A stretch of DNA of 64,000 bases from Aeromicrobium sp. A1-2 (GTDB taxonomy: Bacteria > Actinomycetota > Actinomycetes > Propionibacteriales > Nocardioidaceae). The stretch lies in assembly GCF_003443875.1 (NCBI RefSeq), contig NZ_CP027482.1, forward strand, positions 2,542,001 through 2,606,000, given 5' to 3'. The translations under genes and the position numbers were made by a program. The notes under the pieces are model-generated. The model was not told where the DNA came from. It was given only the letters and a program-made list of their open reading frames with translations, and ran no database searches. Of this stretch, positions 1 through 8,056 are shown in pieces (position 1 is the stretch's first letter; each line of letters starts with the position of its first letter).

Positions 1-1
1 G

Positions 2-541
2 CTCGGCAGCGTCGGCCTCGACCGATTCGTCGGCGGAGTCGGACTCGCGGTGTTCGTCGTCTTCGCTGGTGCGACGCTGCCGTTCCAGATGCTCGTCATC
101 GCGATCGGCGTGGGCGTCGTGACGATCCTCGGTGCCGTGCTCCTGCGGTCCCTGCGTCCCCATCTCATGCCCCGACGCATCCTGCCGCCGCCACGCCAGC
201 TGGCACACGCATTGTTCCTCTCAGCGCTCTACCAACTGACGATCGCGGCGCTGCTCCTCGGCACGGTGTCGGCCACAGGCCATCCGCTGTCACCGTTGGC
301 GCTGCTCGGCGCCTTCGGTGCGAGCCAGCTCGCCGGCGCGATCCCCGGCCCGCACGGCGCGAGCCCCCGCGACGCGGCCTTCGTCCTCGCACTGGTGGCC
401 CTCGGGGTCCCGTGGATCGCCGCGGCGGCCGCCGTGACGCTCAAGGCGACACTGGCATGGGGCCCCGCCCTGCTCCTGGGCGGCGCAAGCCTGCTGGTCA
501 CCCGGCGAGCCACACGCTCAGCGGTGCCCGCGACCGTCTGA
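2..541 (+). CDS. C-terminal part of a polytopic membrane protein, LPG synthase/flippase-like (5' end outside window)
   Basis: The reading frame is open to the left edge, so this is the 3' part of a longer gene; the first internal GTG is at 50. The visible 179 residues are almost entirely hydrophobic, with at least four membrane segments. A segment ending in a Gly/Pro-rich turn (IPGPHGAS) and followed by two long helices resembles the last helices of the lysylphosphatidylglycerol synthase transmembrane family (YbhN-like). That family match is inference from pattern and hydrophobicity only. A strong hairpin follows 12 bp after the stop. Confidence 0.55.
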   Translation, partial: LGSVGLDRFVGGVGLAVFVVFAGATLPFQMLVIAIGVGVVTILGAVLLRSLRPHLMPRRILPPPRQLAHALFLSALYQLTIAALLLGTVSATGHPLSPLALLGAFGASQLAGAIPGPHGASPRDAAFVLALVALGVPWIAAAAAVTLKATLAWGPALLLGGASLLVTRRATRSAVPATV

Positions 542-553
542 GCCCCAGAACGC

Positions 554-586
554 CAACAACCCCGGACGAGACGTCCGGGGTTGTTG
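554..586. terminator. Bidirectional hairpin between the membrane gene and tRNA-Ala
   Basis: A perfect 15-bp inverted repeat with a 3-base loop. It lies 12 bp after the stop of the upstream plus-strand gene and 3 bp beyond the 3' end of the minus-strand tRNA-Ala, so it can end both convergent transcripts. There is no real U tract, as is common in actinobacteria. Confidence 0.75.
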
Positions 587-589
587 ATT

Positions 590-665
590 TGGTGGAGCAT
601 AGGAGATTCGAACTCCTGACCTCTTCGATGCGAACGAAGCGCGCTACCAACTGCGCCAATGCCCC
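590..665 (-). tRNA. tRNA-Ala(CGC)
   Basis: Read on the minus strand, this folds into a complete cloverleaf. The 7-bp acceptor stem has one G-U pair, the D arm is normal, the anticodon stem is CTTCG/CGAAG with loop TTCGCAT (anticodon CGC, alanine GCG codons), and the T arm contains TTCGAAT. The 3' CCA is encoded (590-592). Confidence 0.95.
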
Positions 666-738
666 AGGCCGTGCGTCGCCAACATTATCAGGCGGTCGGC
701 GGTCACCTCGGCCGGGAGCGAGCACGGGCTTCCTGCAC

Positions 739-744
739 TAGCAT
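739..744 (+). promoter_or_regulatory. -10 box TAGCAT of the DUF2254 gene
   Basis: TAGCAT fits the actinobacterial TANNNT -10 consensus. It lies 30 bp before the ATG, leaving a short leader that carries the Shine-Dalgarno GGGAGG at 761-766, 7 bases before the start. Confidence 0.5.
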
Positions 745-773
745 CGGCGGAACCGACGCAGGGAGGCGCTCGC

Positions 774-2012
774 ATGGACCGCTGGCTGTTCCGATGGAGG
801 AGGCTGCGCCGCGAGCTGTGGTTCCGCGCCAGTCTGTACGCGCTGCTGGGCGTCGCCGCGGCGCTACTCGCAGTGGTCGCCGCCCCGCTCGTGCCACAAG
901 CCATGGCCGACCGACTCGGCGGCGACTCGGCGAACAGCATCCTCACGATCCTGGCGTCGAGCCTGCTCGCCGTCGCGACCTTCTCGCTCGGCGCGATGGT
1001 CACGGCGTACACGTCGATGTCCGCGGCCGCCTCGCCCCGGGTCGCCTCGCTCGTGACGTCGGACGAGGGCTCCCAGAAGGCCCTGTCGACGTTCGTCGGC
1101 GCGTTCCTCTACTCCGTGGTGGCGGTGACTGCGATCAACGCCGGCTACTACGGGACGAAGGGCCGCTCGATCCTGTTCCTGGTCAGCGCCTTCGTCGTGC
1201 TGGTCGTCGCCCTGCGGTTGCTCGCCTGGATCGAACGACTGTCCCGACTCGCCACGATCAGCCACATCGTCGAGAAGGTCGAGGCTCTTGTCCGCGAGTC
1301 GCTGGACCAGCGCCGCCTCACATCGCTCGCGGCGCCCGATCCAGAGCGTGGCGTGCACGGCGTCGAGGTCGCTGCCGGGCGAACGGGCCACGTGCAGAAC
1401 ATCGCGCTCGACCGGCTGCAGGGCCTCGCGGAGGACCTGGACTGCCGGGTCGAGCTGCTGGTCGCTCCGGGCGCGTTCGTGCTCACCGGCCAACCGGTCC
1501 TGCGCACCGATCTCACCGAGTGCCCCGAGGGGAGGCTCGCCGACCTTCGCCACGCGATCGAGATCGGCGATGGGCGGTCCTACGAGCAGGATCCACGATT
1601 CGGCCTGATCGTCCTGGGTGAGATCGCTGGCAAGGCCCTGTCCCCGGGCGTCAACGACCCGGGCACGGCGATCAGCGTGATCCGCGCGGCGACCCGGGTG
1701 CTGGATGACTGGTCCCGCGCCGACACCGGCCAGATCGGGCACGACCGGCTGACCGCACTGCCGCTGGCAGCGAGCGATCTGCTCGACGACGTCTTCACAC
1801 CCATCGCGCGAGACGGCGCGGGCGACCTGGCCGTGGCCGTGGCCCTTCAACAGGCCCTGTCGGCCCTGCGGGCAGGCCCAGCCGATGTCGCGGCGTGCGC
1901 AGAACGACTGGCTGCCTCCGGCCTGGCCCGGAGTCGGCGGGCGATGACCGATCCGGACGACCTGCGCCGCGTCGAGGAGGCCCGACGCAACGTCGTCCGC
2001 CGGATTGCCTAG
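774..2012 (+). CDS. DUF2254 family membrane protein
   Basis: 412 residues. The N-terminal 150 hold four hydrophobic helices (about 19-40, 55-80, 105-125, 131-150); the remaining 260 residues are a soluble, probably cytoplasmic domain. The length, the TFSLGAMVTAYTSMSA stretch in helix 2 and the LSPGVNDPGTA motif in the soluble part match DUF2254 predicted membrane proteins, whose function is unknown. The start is fixed by a GGGAGG Shine-Dalgarno 7 bases upstream. It is monocistronic, convergent with sepX and only 4 bp from its stop. Confidence 0.85.
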   Translation: MDRWLFRWRRLRRELWFRASLYALLGVAAALLAVVAAPLVPQAMADRLGGDSANSILTILASSLLAVATFSLGAMVTAYTSMSAAASPRVASLVTSDEGSQKALSTFVGAFLYSVVAVTAINAGYYGTKGRSILFLVSAFVVLVVALRLLAWIERLSRLATISHIVEKVEALVRESLDQRRLTSLAAPDPERGVHGVEVAAGRTGHVQNIALDRLQGLAEDLDCRVELLVAPGAFVLTGQPVLRTDLTECPEGRLADLRHAIEIGDGRSYEQDPRFGLIVLGEIAGKALSPGVNDPGTAISVIRAATRVLDDWSRADTGQIGHDRLTALPLAASDLLDDVFTPIARDGAGDLAVAVALQQALSALRAGPADVAACAERLAASGLARSRRAMTDPDDLRRVEEARRNVVRRIA

Positions 2013-2016
2013 CTGG

Positions 2017-2910
2017 TCAGTGACCGACGGCGCGGCGCTGCTCGTCCGCACCCTCGGCGCGGTGCGGCAGCTCGACGTCCTCGCCCTCGATGTGACCCGA
2101 GGTCCAGGCGCCTGCCTGGCCGAACTCGATCGTGCGGACCGTGCGGCCAGCACGCGGCTTCGTGACGTAGGTCGGCAGTGTCACCGGCAGCGGGTCCCAC
2201 AGCGCCTCGCCCGTGGTCGAGACCGACGGGACGGCAATGACGATCTGGTCCTCCAGGGCGTCGACCTCGAGAGGGACGTCCTCCATCTGGTGCTTGCGAC
2301 CCGGGTTGATGTCCTCGTGGTGCCCCGAGACGATGATGGTCTCTTCGTCCTCAGCGGCCAGCGAAGGCGACGACTTGGCGGTCTTGGCGGTCTTGGCGGT
2401 CTTGCCAGCCCTACCAGTCTTGGCAGCCCTGGCGATCTTGGCAACCCTGGCCATCGGGGGCAGCTGCGGCACCGAGAGGCGGCCGAGGCCGAGCTCTCCA
2501 CGAACCTGGATGCGGCAGGCCGTGAGCCACGCACCGATGAGTACCACCGGGGCGACGATCCACATCGATCCGATGACGGACAGCACCGAGAGTCCCGTCA
2601 CCACGACGGCGAGGGCCAGCAGTGTCAGCAGCGTGCGACGACGGCGCTTCGCCGCGAGCCGCGCAGCGGGCCGGTCAAGATTGCGAGCAGCGGGCTGCTC
2701 GGGTGCCGCGGCGATCGGCGCCGACTCGGCGATCTCCACCGTTGGCTTGGTCGCCGGAGTCGACCGTGCGATGACTCGACCGAGGGTGCCGGAGGTGTCG
2801 ATGGAGGCATTCTTGCTGGCATCGTCGTAGCGGCGCAGGACGAGCGGCACGAAGTACGCGGCCCAGACGGCCACGACGAACGCGATGATCAACCCACTAC
2901 TGGAACCCAC
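2017..2910 (-). CDS. sepX: SepX/GlpR-like divisome membrane protein
   Basis: 297 residues. An N-terminal helix (about 6-20, LIIAFVVAVWAAYFVPL) is followed by a basic linker, then two adjacent helices (TLLTLLALAVVV and WIVAPVVLIGAWL), then a long cytoplasmic tail. This architecture, and the position at the end of a moeA-mogA-GNAT block, match SepX of Streptomyces / GlpR of Corynebacterium, the membrane receptor for the gephyrin-like protein Glp at the FtsZ ring. The start is the GTG at 2910, 7 bases after a TACCGT -10 box; a longer frame to 3267 would run through the acetyltransferase gene in another frame. The tail carries Lys-Thr-Ala microrepeats just after the last helix. Confidence 0.8.
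   Translation of the reverse strand: MGSSSGLIIAFVVAVWAAYFVPLVLRRYDDASKNASIDTSGTLGRVIARSTPATKPTVEIAESAPIAAAPEQPAARNLDRPAARLAAKRRRRTLLTLLALAVVVTGLSVLSVIGSMWIVAPVVLIGAWLTACRIQVRGELGLGRLSVPQLPPMARVAKIARAAKTGRAGKTAKTAKTAKSSPSLAAEDEETIIVSGHHEDINPGRKHQMEDVPLEVDALEDQIVIAVPSVSTTGEALWDPLPVTLPTYVTKPRAGRTVRTIEFGQAGAWTSGHIEGEDVELPHRAEGADEQRRAVGH
2375..2401. repeat. Three perfect tandem copies of a 9-bp unit inside sepX
   Basis: TTGGCGGTC is repeated three times head to tail (2375, 2384, 2393), with degenerate copies continuing to about 2450. On the coding strand it encodes repeated Lys-Thr-Ala, giving a positively charged low-complexity tract in the SepX/GlpR tail. Confidence 0.85.
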
Positions 2911-2917
2911 GAGCAAA

Positions 2918-2923
2918 ACGGTA
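2918..2923 (-). promoter_or_regulatory. -10 box TACCGT of sepX, leaderless configuration
   Basis: On the minus strand, TACCGT is followed by 7 bases and then the GTG at 2910. No Shine-Dalgarno is present, so the mRNA probably starts at or next to the start codon. Confidence 0.5.
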
Positions 2924-3001
2924 GGCGGTGCGAGCCGACTTCCACGGCAGCCACGGCCGTGTGTCGCCTGAGAACTTGTGTGACGGGTGTGACTCGCCGA
3001 C

Positions 3002-3595
3002 TCAGGAGGGGGGGTCCAGGCGCGCAACGAGGCCGGCCGGAACGTCCTCGGCAAGCACCTGGAAGACCCGATGATCTCGCCAGTCCCCCGCAATGTGCAG
3101 GTATCGCGGGGCGAGGCCGACCTCGGTGAACCCGAGCTTCTGGACGACGCGAAGGCTGGCCGCGTTCTCGGGCCTGATCGAGACCTCGATGCGGTGCAGG
3201 CCGACCGTCGTGAGCAGGTGGTCCGACACCAGCGCCACGGCGGTCGGGGTGACACCGCGGCCGGCATGGCTCCTGGCGACCCAGTAGCCGAGACTTGCCC
3301 ACTGGGCCGAGCCCCACGTGATGCCGTTGACAGTCAGCATGCCAACCATCTCGTCGTCCCACGTCAGGACGAATGGCATCGCCTGGCCGAGTCGCGCTCG
3401 GCGTCGCAACGTGCCGATCATGCCGACATACGAGGTGGCCGGCCGGCCCGCCTCGCGAGGCAGCGTCGCCTCCCACGGACTGAGCCAGTCAGCGTTGGCC
3501 GCCCGCAGGCGCACCCAGGTGCGGGCATCTCGGCGGTGCAGCGGACGTACGCCGATGTGCCCACGCTTCAGCTCGACCGGCCAGCCCGGGCTCAC
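3002..3595 (-). CDS. GNAT family N-acetyltransferase, RimJ/RimL type
   Basis: 197 residues forming a single GNAT domain. The acetyl-CoA loop region is recognisable around VARSHAGRGVTPTAVAL, and the C-terminal SIRPENAASLRVVQKLGFTEVG is the typical RimJ/RimL helix-strand motif, where the residues Asn-x-x-Ser contact the cofactor. It probably acetylates a protein or peptide N-terminus; the substrate is unknown. The GTG start overlaps the mogA-like stop by 4 bp (GTGA), so the two are translationally coupled. A RimJ-like gene at this place is conserved next to moeA and sepX in many actinobacteria. Confidence 0.85.
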   Translation of the reverse strand: MSPGWPVELKRGHIGVRPLHRRDARTWVRLRAANADWLSPWEATLPREAGRPATSYVGMIGTLRRRARLGQAMPFVLTWDDEMVGMLTVNGITWGSAQWASLGYWVARSHAGRGVTPTAVALVSDHLLTTVGLHRIEVSIRPENAASLRVVQKLGFTEVGLAPRYLHIAGDWRDHRVFQVLAEDVPAGLVARLDPPS

Positions 3596-4107
3596 GCGCT
3601 GCCGCCGGGCAGGTCATCACGCACGTGATCGCCCCCGGCGACCTGGTCCACGGCGTGCGGCAGGACGACGGCGAGGACGGCGAGGCCGTCCTTGACGCCG
3701 CCACGCGACCCCGGCAGGTTGACCACGACGGCGGATCCGGCAACTCCGGCCAGTCCTCGGGACAGCATCGCGGTCGGCACTCCATTGGCGACTCCGCGGG
3801 CCCGGATCGCCTCTGCCACGCCGGGCAGCTCACGGTCCAGCAGTGGCCGGGTCGCCTCGGGCGTGCGGTCGGTCGGGTTGATGCCGGTGCCACCCGTCGA
3901 GACGACCACGGCGACACCTTCGGCCAGCGCCGCGGAGATCGCCTCGGCAACGGGCGGGCCGTCGCCGACGACCGCCGGCTCACCGACGTCGAAACCCCAG
4001 CCACGCAGTGCTTCCACGATCAGCGGGCCTGTTGTGTCCTGGTAGACACCTGCCGAGGCGCGGTTGGACGCGACGACGACCGCCGCCCTCCGGTTCGGGG
4101 TTGTCAC
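3592..4107 (-). CDS. MogA/MoaB family molybdopterin adenylyltransferase-like protein
   Basis: 171 residues, the normal length for MogA/MoaB. The substrate-binding STGGTGINPTDRTPEA loop (about 69-84) and the NLPGSRGGVKD motif near the C-terminus are intact. The family adenylylates molybdopterin before MoeA inserts molybdate. The gene overlaps moaC upstream (GTGA, 4 bp) and the GNAT gene downstream, so it is inside one tightly coupled operon. MogA and MoaB cannot be told apart here by eye. Confidence 0.9.
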   Translation of the reverse strand: MTTPNRRAAVVVASNRASAGVYQDTTGPLIVEALRGWGFDVGEPAVVGDGPPVAEAISAALAEGVAVVVSTGGTGINPTDRTPEATRPLLDRELPGVAEAIRARGVANGVPTAMLSRGLAGVAGSAVVVNLPGSRGGVKDGLAVLAVVLPHAVDQVAGGDHVRDDLPGGSA

Positions 4108-4577
4108 GACCGGGTCCAGTCGCCGCTCTTGCCGCCCGACTTGGCGACAACCTCGATGTCAGTGATCCGGGCGAGCTTGTCGACCGCCTTGACCATGTCG
4201 ACCATGGTCAGCGCGGCGACGCTGACCGCGGTCAACGCCTCCATCTCGACGCCGGTGCGGTCGGCGGTCCGGACCGTCGCGGTGATCGCCACGGCATCGT
4301 CACCGACGACCAGATCGACCTCGACTCCCCCGATCGCCAGCGGATGGCACAACGGGATCAGATCGGGAGTGCGCTTGGTCGCCATGATCCCGGCGATGCG
4401 CGCCGTCGCGATCGCATCACCCTTGGGAACACCCTCGCCGCGCAACAGCTCGATGACCCGAGCGCTGACCTCGACCCGCCCCCGCGCGGTCGCGCTGCGG
4501 GAGGTGACGTCCTTGGCGGTCACGTCGACCATCCTCGCGTGGCCCTGGCTGTCCAGGTGGCTGAGGGAGCCGCTCAC
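4104..4577 (-). CDS. moaC: Cyclic pyranopterin monophosphate synthase MoaC
   Basis: 157 residues, close to E. coli MoaC (161). It converts the MoaA product to cyclic pyranopterin monophosphate in molybdenum cofactor synthesis. The SHLDSQGHARMVDV N-terminus, DLIPLCHPL (with the active-site Cys-His) and the GVEMEALTAVSVAALT block are all family hallmarks. The GTG at 4577 is chosen because GGAG lies 9 bases upstream and the resulting N-terminus aligns with MoaC; the frame extends to 4667 but that part overlaps moeA. No moaA, moaD or moaE lies in the window. Confidence 0.92.
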   Translation of the reverse strand: MSGSLSHLDSQGHARMVDVTAKDVTSRSATARGRVEVSARVIELLRGEGVPKGDAIATARIAGIMATKRTPDLIPLCHPLAIGGVEVDLVVGDDAVAITATVRTADRTGVEMEALTAVSVAALTMVDMVKAVDKLARITDIEVVAKSGGKSGDWTRS

Positions 4578-4599
4578 GACCCACCGCTCCGGATCATCG

Positions 4600-6048
4600 T
4601 CAGAACGGCCGATCCAGCACGAGGGTGCGGACGGTGTCGCCGAGATTGAGTGCGGTCTGGTCCTCACCGACGATGATCAGCGCATTGGCCTTGGCCAGCG
4701 CTCCGACCAGGTGAGACCCGTTGCCTTGGATCGGGGTGACCTTGGCGCCCCGGTGGGTGACCTCGAAGACCCCTCGGACGTACTGCCGGATGCCGGGCGT
4801 CGACCGCAGGTCGGACGCCAGGACCGCATGGACCATCGGCCGACGGTAAGGCGTACGGCCCATCATGCGTCGGATCGCCGGGAGCACGAACACCTCGAAC
4901 GAGACGTAGGCCGACACGGCATTGCCCGGCAGCGTGATGATCGGGGTCTGCTCGTCGAAGACCCGACCGAAGCCCTGCGGCTTTCCCGGCTGCATCGCGA
5001 CCTCGACGAAGTCGACCGTGCCCAACGCTGACAGCGTCTCCTTGACCACATCGTGGTCGCCCTTGCTGATGCCGCCGCTGGTCACGACCAGGTCCGCGCG
5101 CACGAGCTGCTCGGACAGCACCTTGCGGAACGTCCGGGGATTGTCGTCGACCGCACCGACTCGATAGCAGATCGCCCCGGCAGCGCGGACGGCTGCGGCC
5201 AGCATGTAGCTGTTGCCGTCGTTGATCGAGTCGTAGTCCAGGTGGGTGCCGGGCTCACGGAGCTCGCTGCCGGTAGAGATGACGACGACCCGGGGACGCG
5301 GGCGGGCCTTGACGCGAGGTGCGCCGAGTGCGGCCAGCAGGCCGATCTCTCGCGGTCCGAGGACCGTGCCCTCATCCAGAACCGTCTCGCCAGTCTTGAC
5401 GTCATCGCCCTTGGGTCGGATGCACGCACCCGGCTTGGTGGACTCGTAGATCTCGACGCGGGCGTTGCCGCGATCGGTTTTCTCGAACGGGATGACCGAG
5501 TCGGCACCGCGCGGTATCGGCGCTCCGGTCATGATCTTGACCGCGGTGCCGGCGCTGATCGCGAACGGTCGGGCGGAGCCCGCGGCGATCTCACCGACGA
5601 CCGGCAGGGCGACTGGCTGCTCACGGCTCGCACCGACGACGTCCTCGGCGCGGATCGCGTATCCGTCCATCGCGGAGTTGTCGAACAACGGCAGGTCGGA
5701 CGGGCTGACGAAGGCCTCGTGCAGCGGCAGACCCAGCGACTCGACGAGAGGCTGGTCGTAGGCGCCCAGCGGGCCGATTCCGCGCAGGATCTTCTCGAGG
5801 TGGTCCTCGACCGTCAACAATCCCTCGCGGACGCTCGCGGGTCGTGGTCGCGTGGTCGTGCCGGCGGGTGCAGCCGGAGTCGCGCTGACGGCCGCGGCAC
5901 CGTCCACCGGCTCGGCCGGCGCGGGCGTCGCGGGGGTCGGTGCGGGCGGAGGCTGGGGCACCGACTGCGTCACCGCGTCCTCGGATGCGGTGCCCTGCGA
6001 GGTTCCCGCGACGGAGGCTTGTTGATCGTCCGGACCGAGCGGCAGCAT
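4600..6048 (-). CDS. moeA: MoeA family molybdotransferase, gephyrin-like (Glp)
   Basis: 482 residues. A Pro/Ala/Thr-rich disordered N-terminal segment of about 70 residues precedes a complete MoeA core: PLFDNSAMDGYA, IMTGAPIPRGADSVIP, TSGGISKGDHD and TLPGNAVSAYVSFEVF. MoeA inserts molybdate into adenylylated molybdopterin. In Corynebacterium the orthologue Glp also binds FtsZ and the receptor GlpR; the sepX/glpR gene four genes downstream supports the same dual context. I chose ATG 6048 because GGAG lies 6 bases upstream; an in-frame ATG at 6087, 5 bp after the preceding stop, has no Shine-Dalgarno and unusually A-rich third positions. Confidence 0.9.
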   Translation of the reverse strand: MLPLGPDDQQASVAGTSQGTASEDAVTQSVPQPPPAPTPATPAPAEPVDGAAAVSATPAAPAGTTTRPRPASVREGLLTVEDHLEKILRGIGPLGAYDQPLVESLGLPLHEAFVSPSDLPLFDNSAMDGYAIRAEDVVGASREQPVALPVVGEIAAGSARPFAISAGTAVKIMTGAPIPRGADSVIPFEKTDRGNARVEIYESTKPGACIRPKGDDVKTGETVLDEGTVLGPREIGLLAALGAPRVKARPRPRVVVISTGSELREPGTHLDYDSINDGNSYMLAAAVRAAGAICYRVGAVDDNPRTFRKVLSEQLVRADLVVTSGGISKGDHDVVKETLSALGTVDFVEVAMQPGKPQGFGRVFDEQTPIITLPGNAVSAYVSFEVFVLPAIRRMMGRTPYRRPMVHAVLASDLRSTPGIRQYVRGVFEVTHRGAKVTPIQGNGSHLVGALAKANALIIVGEDQTALNLGDTVRTLVLDRPF

Positions 6049-6092
6049 GTTCTGCTCCGATTCGCCGTCGGTTTCTCCTGGGGACATGCGTG

Positions 6093-7460
6093 TCAGCCTA
6101 ACCGTGTGGCAGCGGGGACGCTCTCGGCCGCGCCGGTGTCCTCGAGCGTCACATCGCCCCGCACGGCCACGTCACGACCGAATCGCCAGTCGCCCTTGAC
6201 CGTCAGCGAGTGCGCATCGACCATCGAGGGCACCTCGGGGAGCCGTGCGTCGAAGTCTGCAATCGTTGTGAAGAAGCGTCGATCCAGGTCGACCAGTGGT
6301 ACCGCGTCGACCTGCGAGCGGAGCCGGAAGTCCGCACCGACCCCGTAGACGTCCGACCGCAGGAGCAGCAGGTCGTTGGTGGTCTTGACCGGGAGAAACC
6401 GTGAACGGTCGACCTCGATCGCGGTCGCGCCGTCGAACACCTCGACGGCCGCACCCATCGCCGACTCGATCTGCACGACCTTGGTCGAGGTCGGGTCGGT
6501 GGGGTCGACGGTCTTGTCATTGCGGATCAGCGGCAGGCCGAGGATGCCACCGCGCGCCGCGAGAGTCTCCTTGACGACCGCCAGGTCGAACCACAGGTTG
6601 TTGGTGTGGAAGAAGCGATGGCGCTCCGGGTCAGCGGCAGCGTCGGCATCCTCCGCGGCGGTCTGCGCGGTCTCGCGCAGCACGAGTCGCCCATCGCTCC
6701 TGCGCACCACGATGTGTCCGCCCTTGACGTCCGCAGGCGTGCGCCGGCAGACCTCTGCCGCGTACGGCGCCCCCGAGGCCGCGAACCAGCCCATCATCGA
6801 CGGGTCAGGTGCCGCGCCCAGGTTGTCGGCGTTGGAGACCGTGGCATAGCGGAACCCCGCGTCGATCAGCGCGTCGAGGATCCCGGACACCTCGAGCGCG
6901 GTGTAGAGGTCGCCGTGGCCCGGCGGGCACCACTCGAGCGACGGGTCGGCCGGCCAGTCCACCGGCGAGAGATCGTCGGCACGCAGCTTGGGCTCACGAT
7001 TCTGCAGGAAGTCGATCGGCAACCCACCGACCGCCAGGTCGTAGCGCGACAACGCCGACAGCGTGTCGTCGCGGGTGCGGAAGCTGTTCATGAACAGCAG
7101 CGGGAGCGGCACGTCAAGCGTCTCGCGCAGATGCAGCACCTGGCCGACGATGACGTCGAGGAAGTTCAGGTCCGATCGCACCGGCAACAGCGTCTTGGCC
7201 CGGTCGAGGCCCATCGACGTGCCGAGACCGCCGTTGAGCTTGATGACCGCCGTGACGGCCGCCGCCTCGCGGCACTCCTCGTCGGTGAGGTGGAGCGAGC
7301 CGGCGTGCTCAATCCCCTCAAGCGGATCCACGTCGACCTCGCGGATCATTCCGCTCCGTCCGTCCTGGAGTTGGGCGTAGAACGAGGAGAACACGTCGAT
7401 CGCGCGTTGCGGCACGTCGGCCGCGGCCATACGCTGCTGAGCCTTCACCAGTCCGGACAT
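6093..7460 (-). CDS. UTP-glucose-1-phosphate uridylyltransferase (eukaryotic-type UDPGP family)
   Basis: 455 residues. The nucleotide-binding AVIKLNGGLGTSMGLDRAKTLLPV block (about residues 71-94) is diagnostic of the UDPGP family rather than bacterial GalU. The enzyme makes UDP-glucose for polysaccharides, glycolipids and trehalose. It is the first gene of the moeA operon, ending 44 bp before the chosen moeA start. The ATG at 7460 is preferred because it gives the family length and because a TAACGT -10 box stands 8 bases upstream; the open frame upstream to 7724 overlaps the divergent folate gene. Confidence 0.9.
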   Translation of the reverse strand: MSGLVKAQQRMAAADVPQRAIDVFSSFYAQLQDGRSGMIREVDVDPLEGIEHAGSLHLTDEECREAAAVTAVIKLNGGLGTSMGLDRAKTLLPVRSDLNFLDVIVGQVLHLRETLDVPLPLLFMNSFRTRDDTLSALSRYDLAVGGLPIDFLQNREPKLRADDLSPVDWPADPSLEWCPPGHGDLYTALEVSGILDALIDAGFRYATVSNADNLGAAPDPSMMGWFAASGAPYAAEVCRRTPADVKGGHIVVRRSDGRLVLRETAQTAAEDADAAADPERHRFFHTNNLWFDLAVVKETLAARGGILGLPLIRNDKTVDPTDPTSTKVVQIESAMGAAVEVFDGATAIEVDRSRFLPVKTTNDLLLLRSDVYGVGADFRLRSQVDAVPLVDLDRRFFTTIADFDARLPEVPSMVDAHSLTVKGDWRFGRDVAVRGDVTLEDTGAAESVPAATRLG

Positions 7461-7468
7461 CGCTCCAT

Positions 7469-7478
7469 ACGTTAGCGT
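7469..7478. promoter_or_regulatory. Overlapping divergent -10 boxes in a 24-bp gap
   Basis: TAACGT on the minus strand (7469-7474), 8 bases before the uridylyltransferase ATG, and TAGCGT on the plus strand (7473-7478), 6 bases before the cyclo-ligase GTG, share two base pairs. Both genes have room for almost no leader, and each -35 region must lie inside the opposite gene. Confidence 0.5.
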
Positions 7479-7484
7479 CAGGGC

Positions 7485-8045
7485 GTGGCGAAGGCACGAG
7501 CACGCGACGATCTGTTGGCCCGCCGTCGCGCGATGACCGTCGGGGAACGTGCCGAGGCCGCCGACGCGATCGCCCTCCAGGCCCTCGCCGTGCCGATCGT
7601 GGCACGGGCCCGACGAGTCGCCTGCTACCTCTCGATGCCGTTCGAGCCGGGCACCGGCCCGCTCGTGGCGTCGCTGCACGCCCGCGGCATCGAGGTCATC
7701 GTGCCGCTGAGCCTGGCCGACCACACGCTGGACTGGGTCTCGTACGATCCGGAGGCGCCGATCGCGACGACCGGGCTGGGCATTCCAGAGCCGGACGGCG
7801 ACCGGCTGGGTGCCGACGCGCTTCTTTCATGCGACGTCGTGATCGTCCCAGCCCTCGCCGTCGACCACGCAGGGCACCGGCTCGGCCGCGGCGCGGGTTA
7901 CTACGACCGCGTGCTGGCCGGTCTGCGCGCGCCAGCGTGCGCTGTGGTCTTCACGCACGAGCTGCTGGCGGAGGTGCCCCACGAGGCGCACGACGTGCCG
8001 GTGCAGATGGCACTGACCCCCGCTGGCCTGTTCCGGGTCCCCTGA
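7485..8045 (+). CDS. 5-formyltetrahydrofolate cyclo-ligase
   Basis: 186 residues, typical length. It converts 5-formyl-THF to 5,10-methenyl-THF with ATP. The family signature VDHAGHRLGRGAGYYDRVL (about 126-144) is intact, and the N-terminal basic helix (KARARDDLLARRRAM) carries the usual phosphate-binding Lys/Arg residues. The GTG at 7485 follows a TAGCGT -10 box by 6 bases with no Shine-Dalgarno. It is divergent from the uridylyltransferase, an arrangement common in actinobacteria, and convergent with the NlpC/P60 gene. Confidence 0.92.
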   Translation: MAKARARDDLLARRRAMTVGERAEAADAIALQALAVPIVARARRVACYLSMPFEPGTGPLVASLHARGIEVIVPLSLADHTLDWVSYDPEAPIATTGLGIPEPDGDRLGADALLSCDVVIVPALAVDHAGHRLGRGAGYYDRVLAGLRAPACAVVFTHELLAEVPHEAHDVPVQMALTPAGLFRVP

Positions 8046-8056
8046 GGGGAGTCTCG

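Noticed and set aside
2375..2450. Tandem 9-bp units as a possible CRISPR or VNTR locus
   Set aside because: There are no spacers, the units are in frame within sepX and encode a Lys-Thr-Ala tract.
2017..3267. Extending sepX upstream to 3267
   Set aside because: The extra residues overlap the acetyltransferase gene and have shadow-like Arg/Ser/Pro composition; the leaderless -10 box points to 2910.
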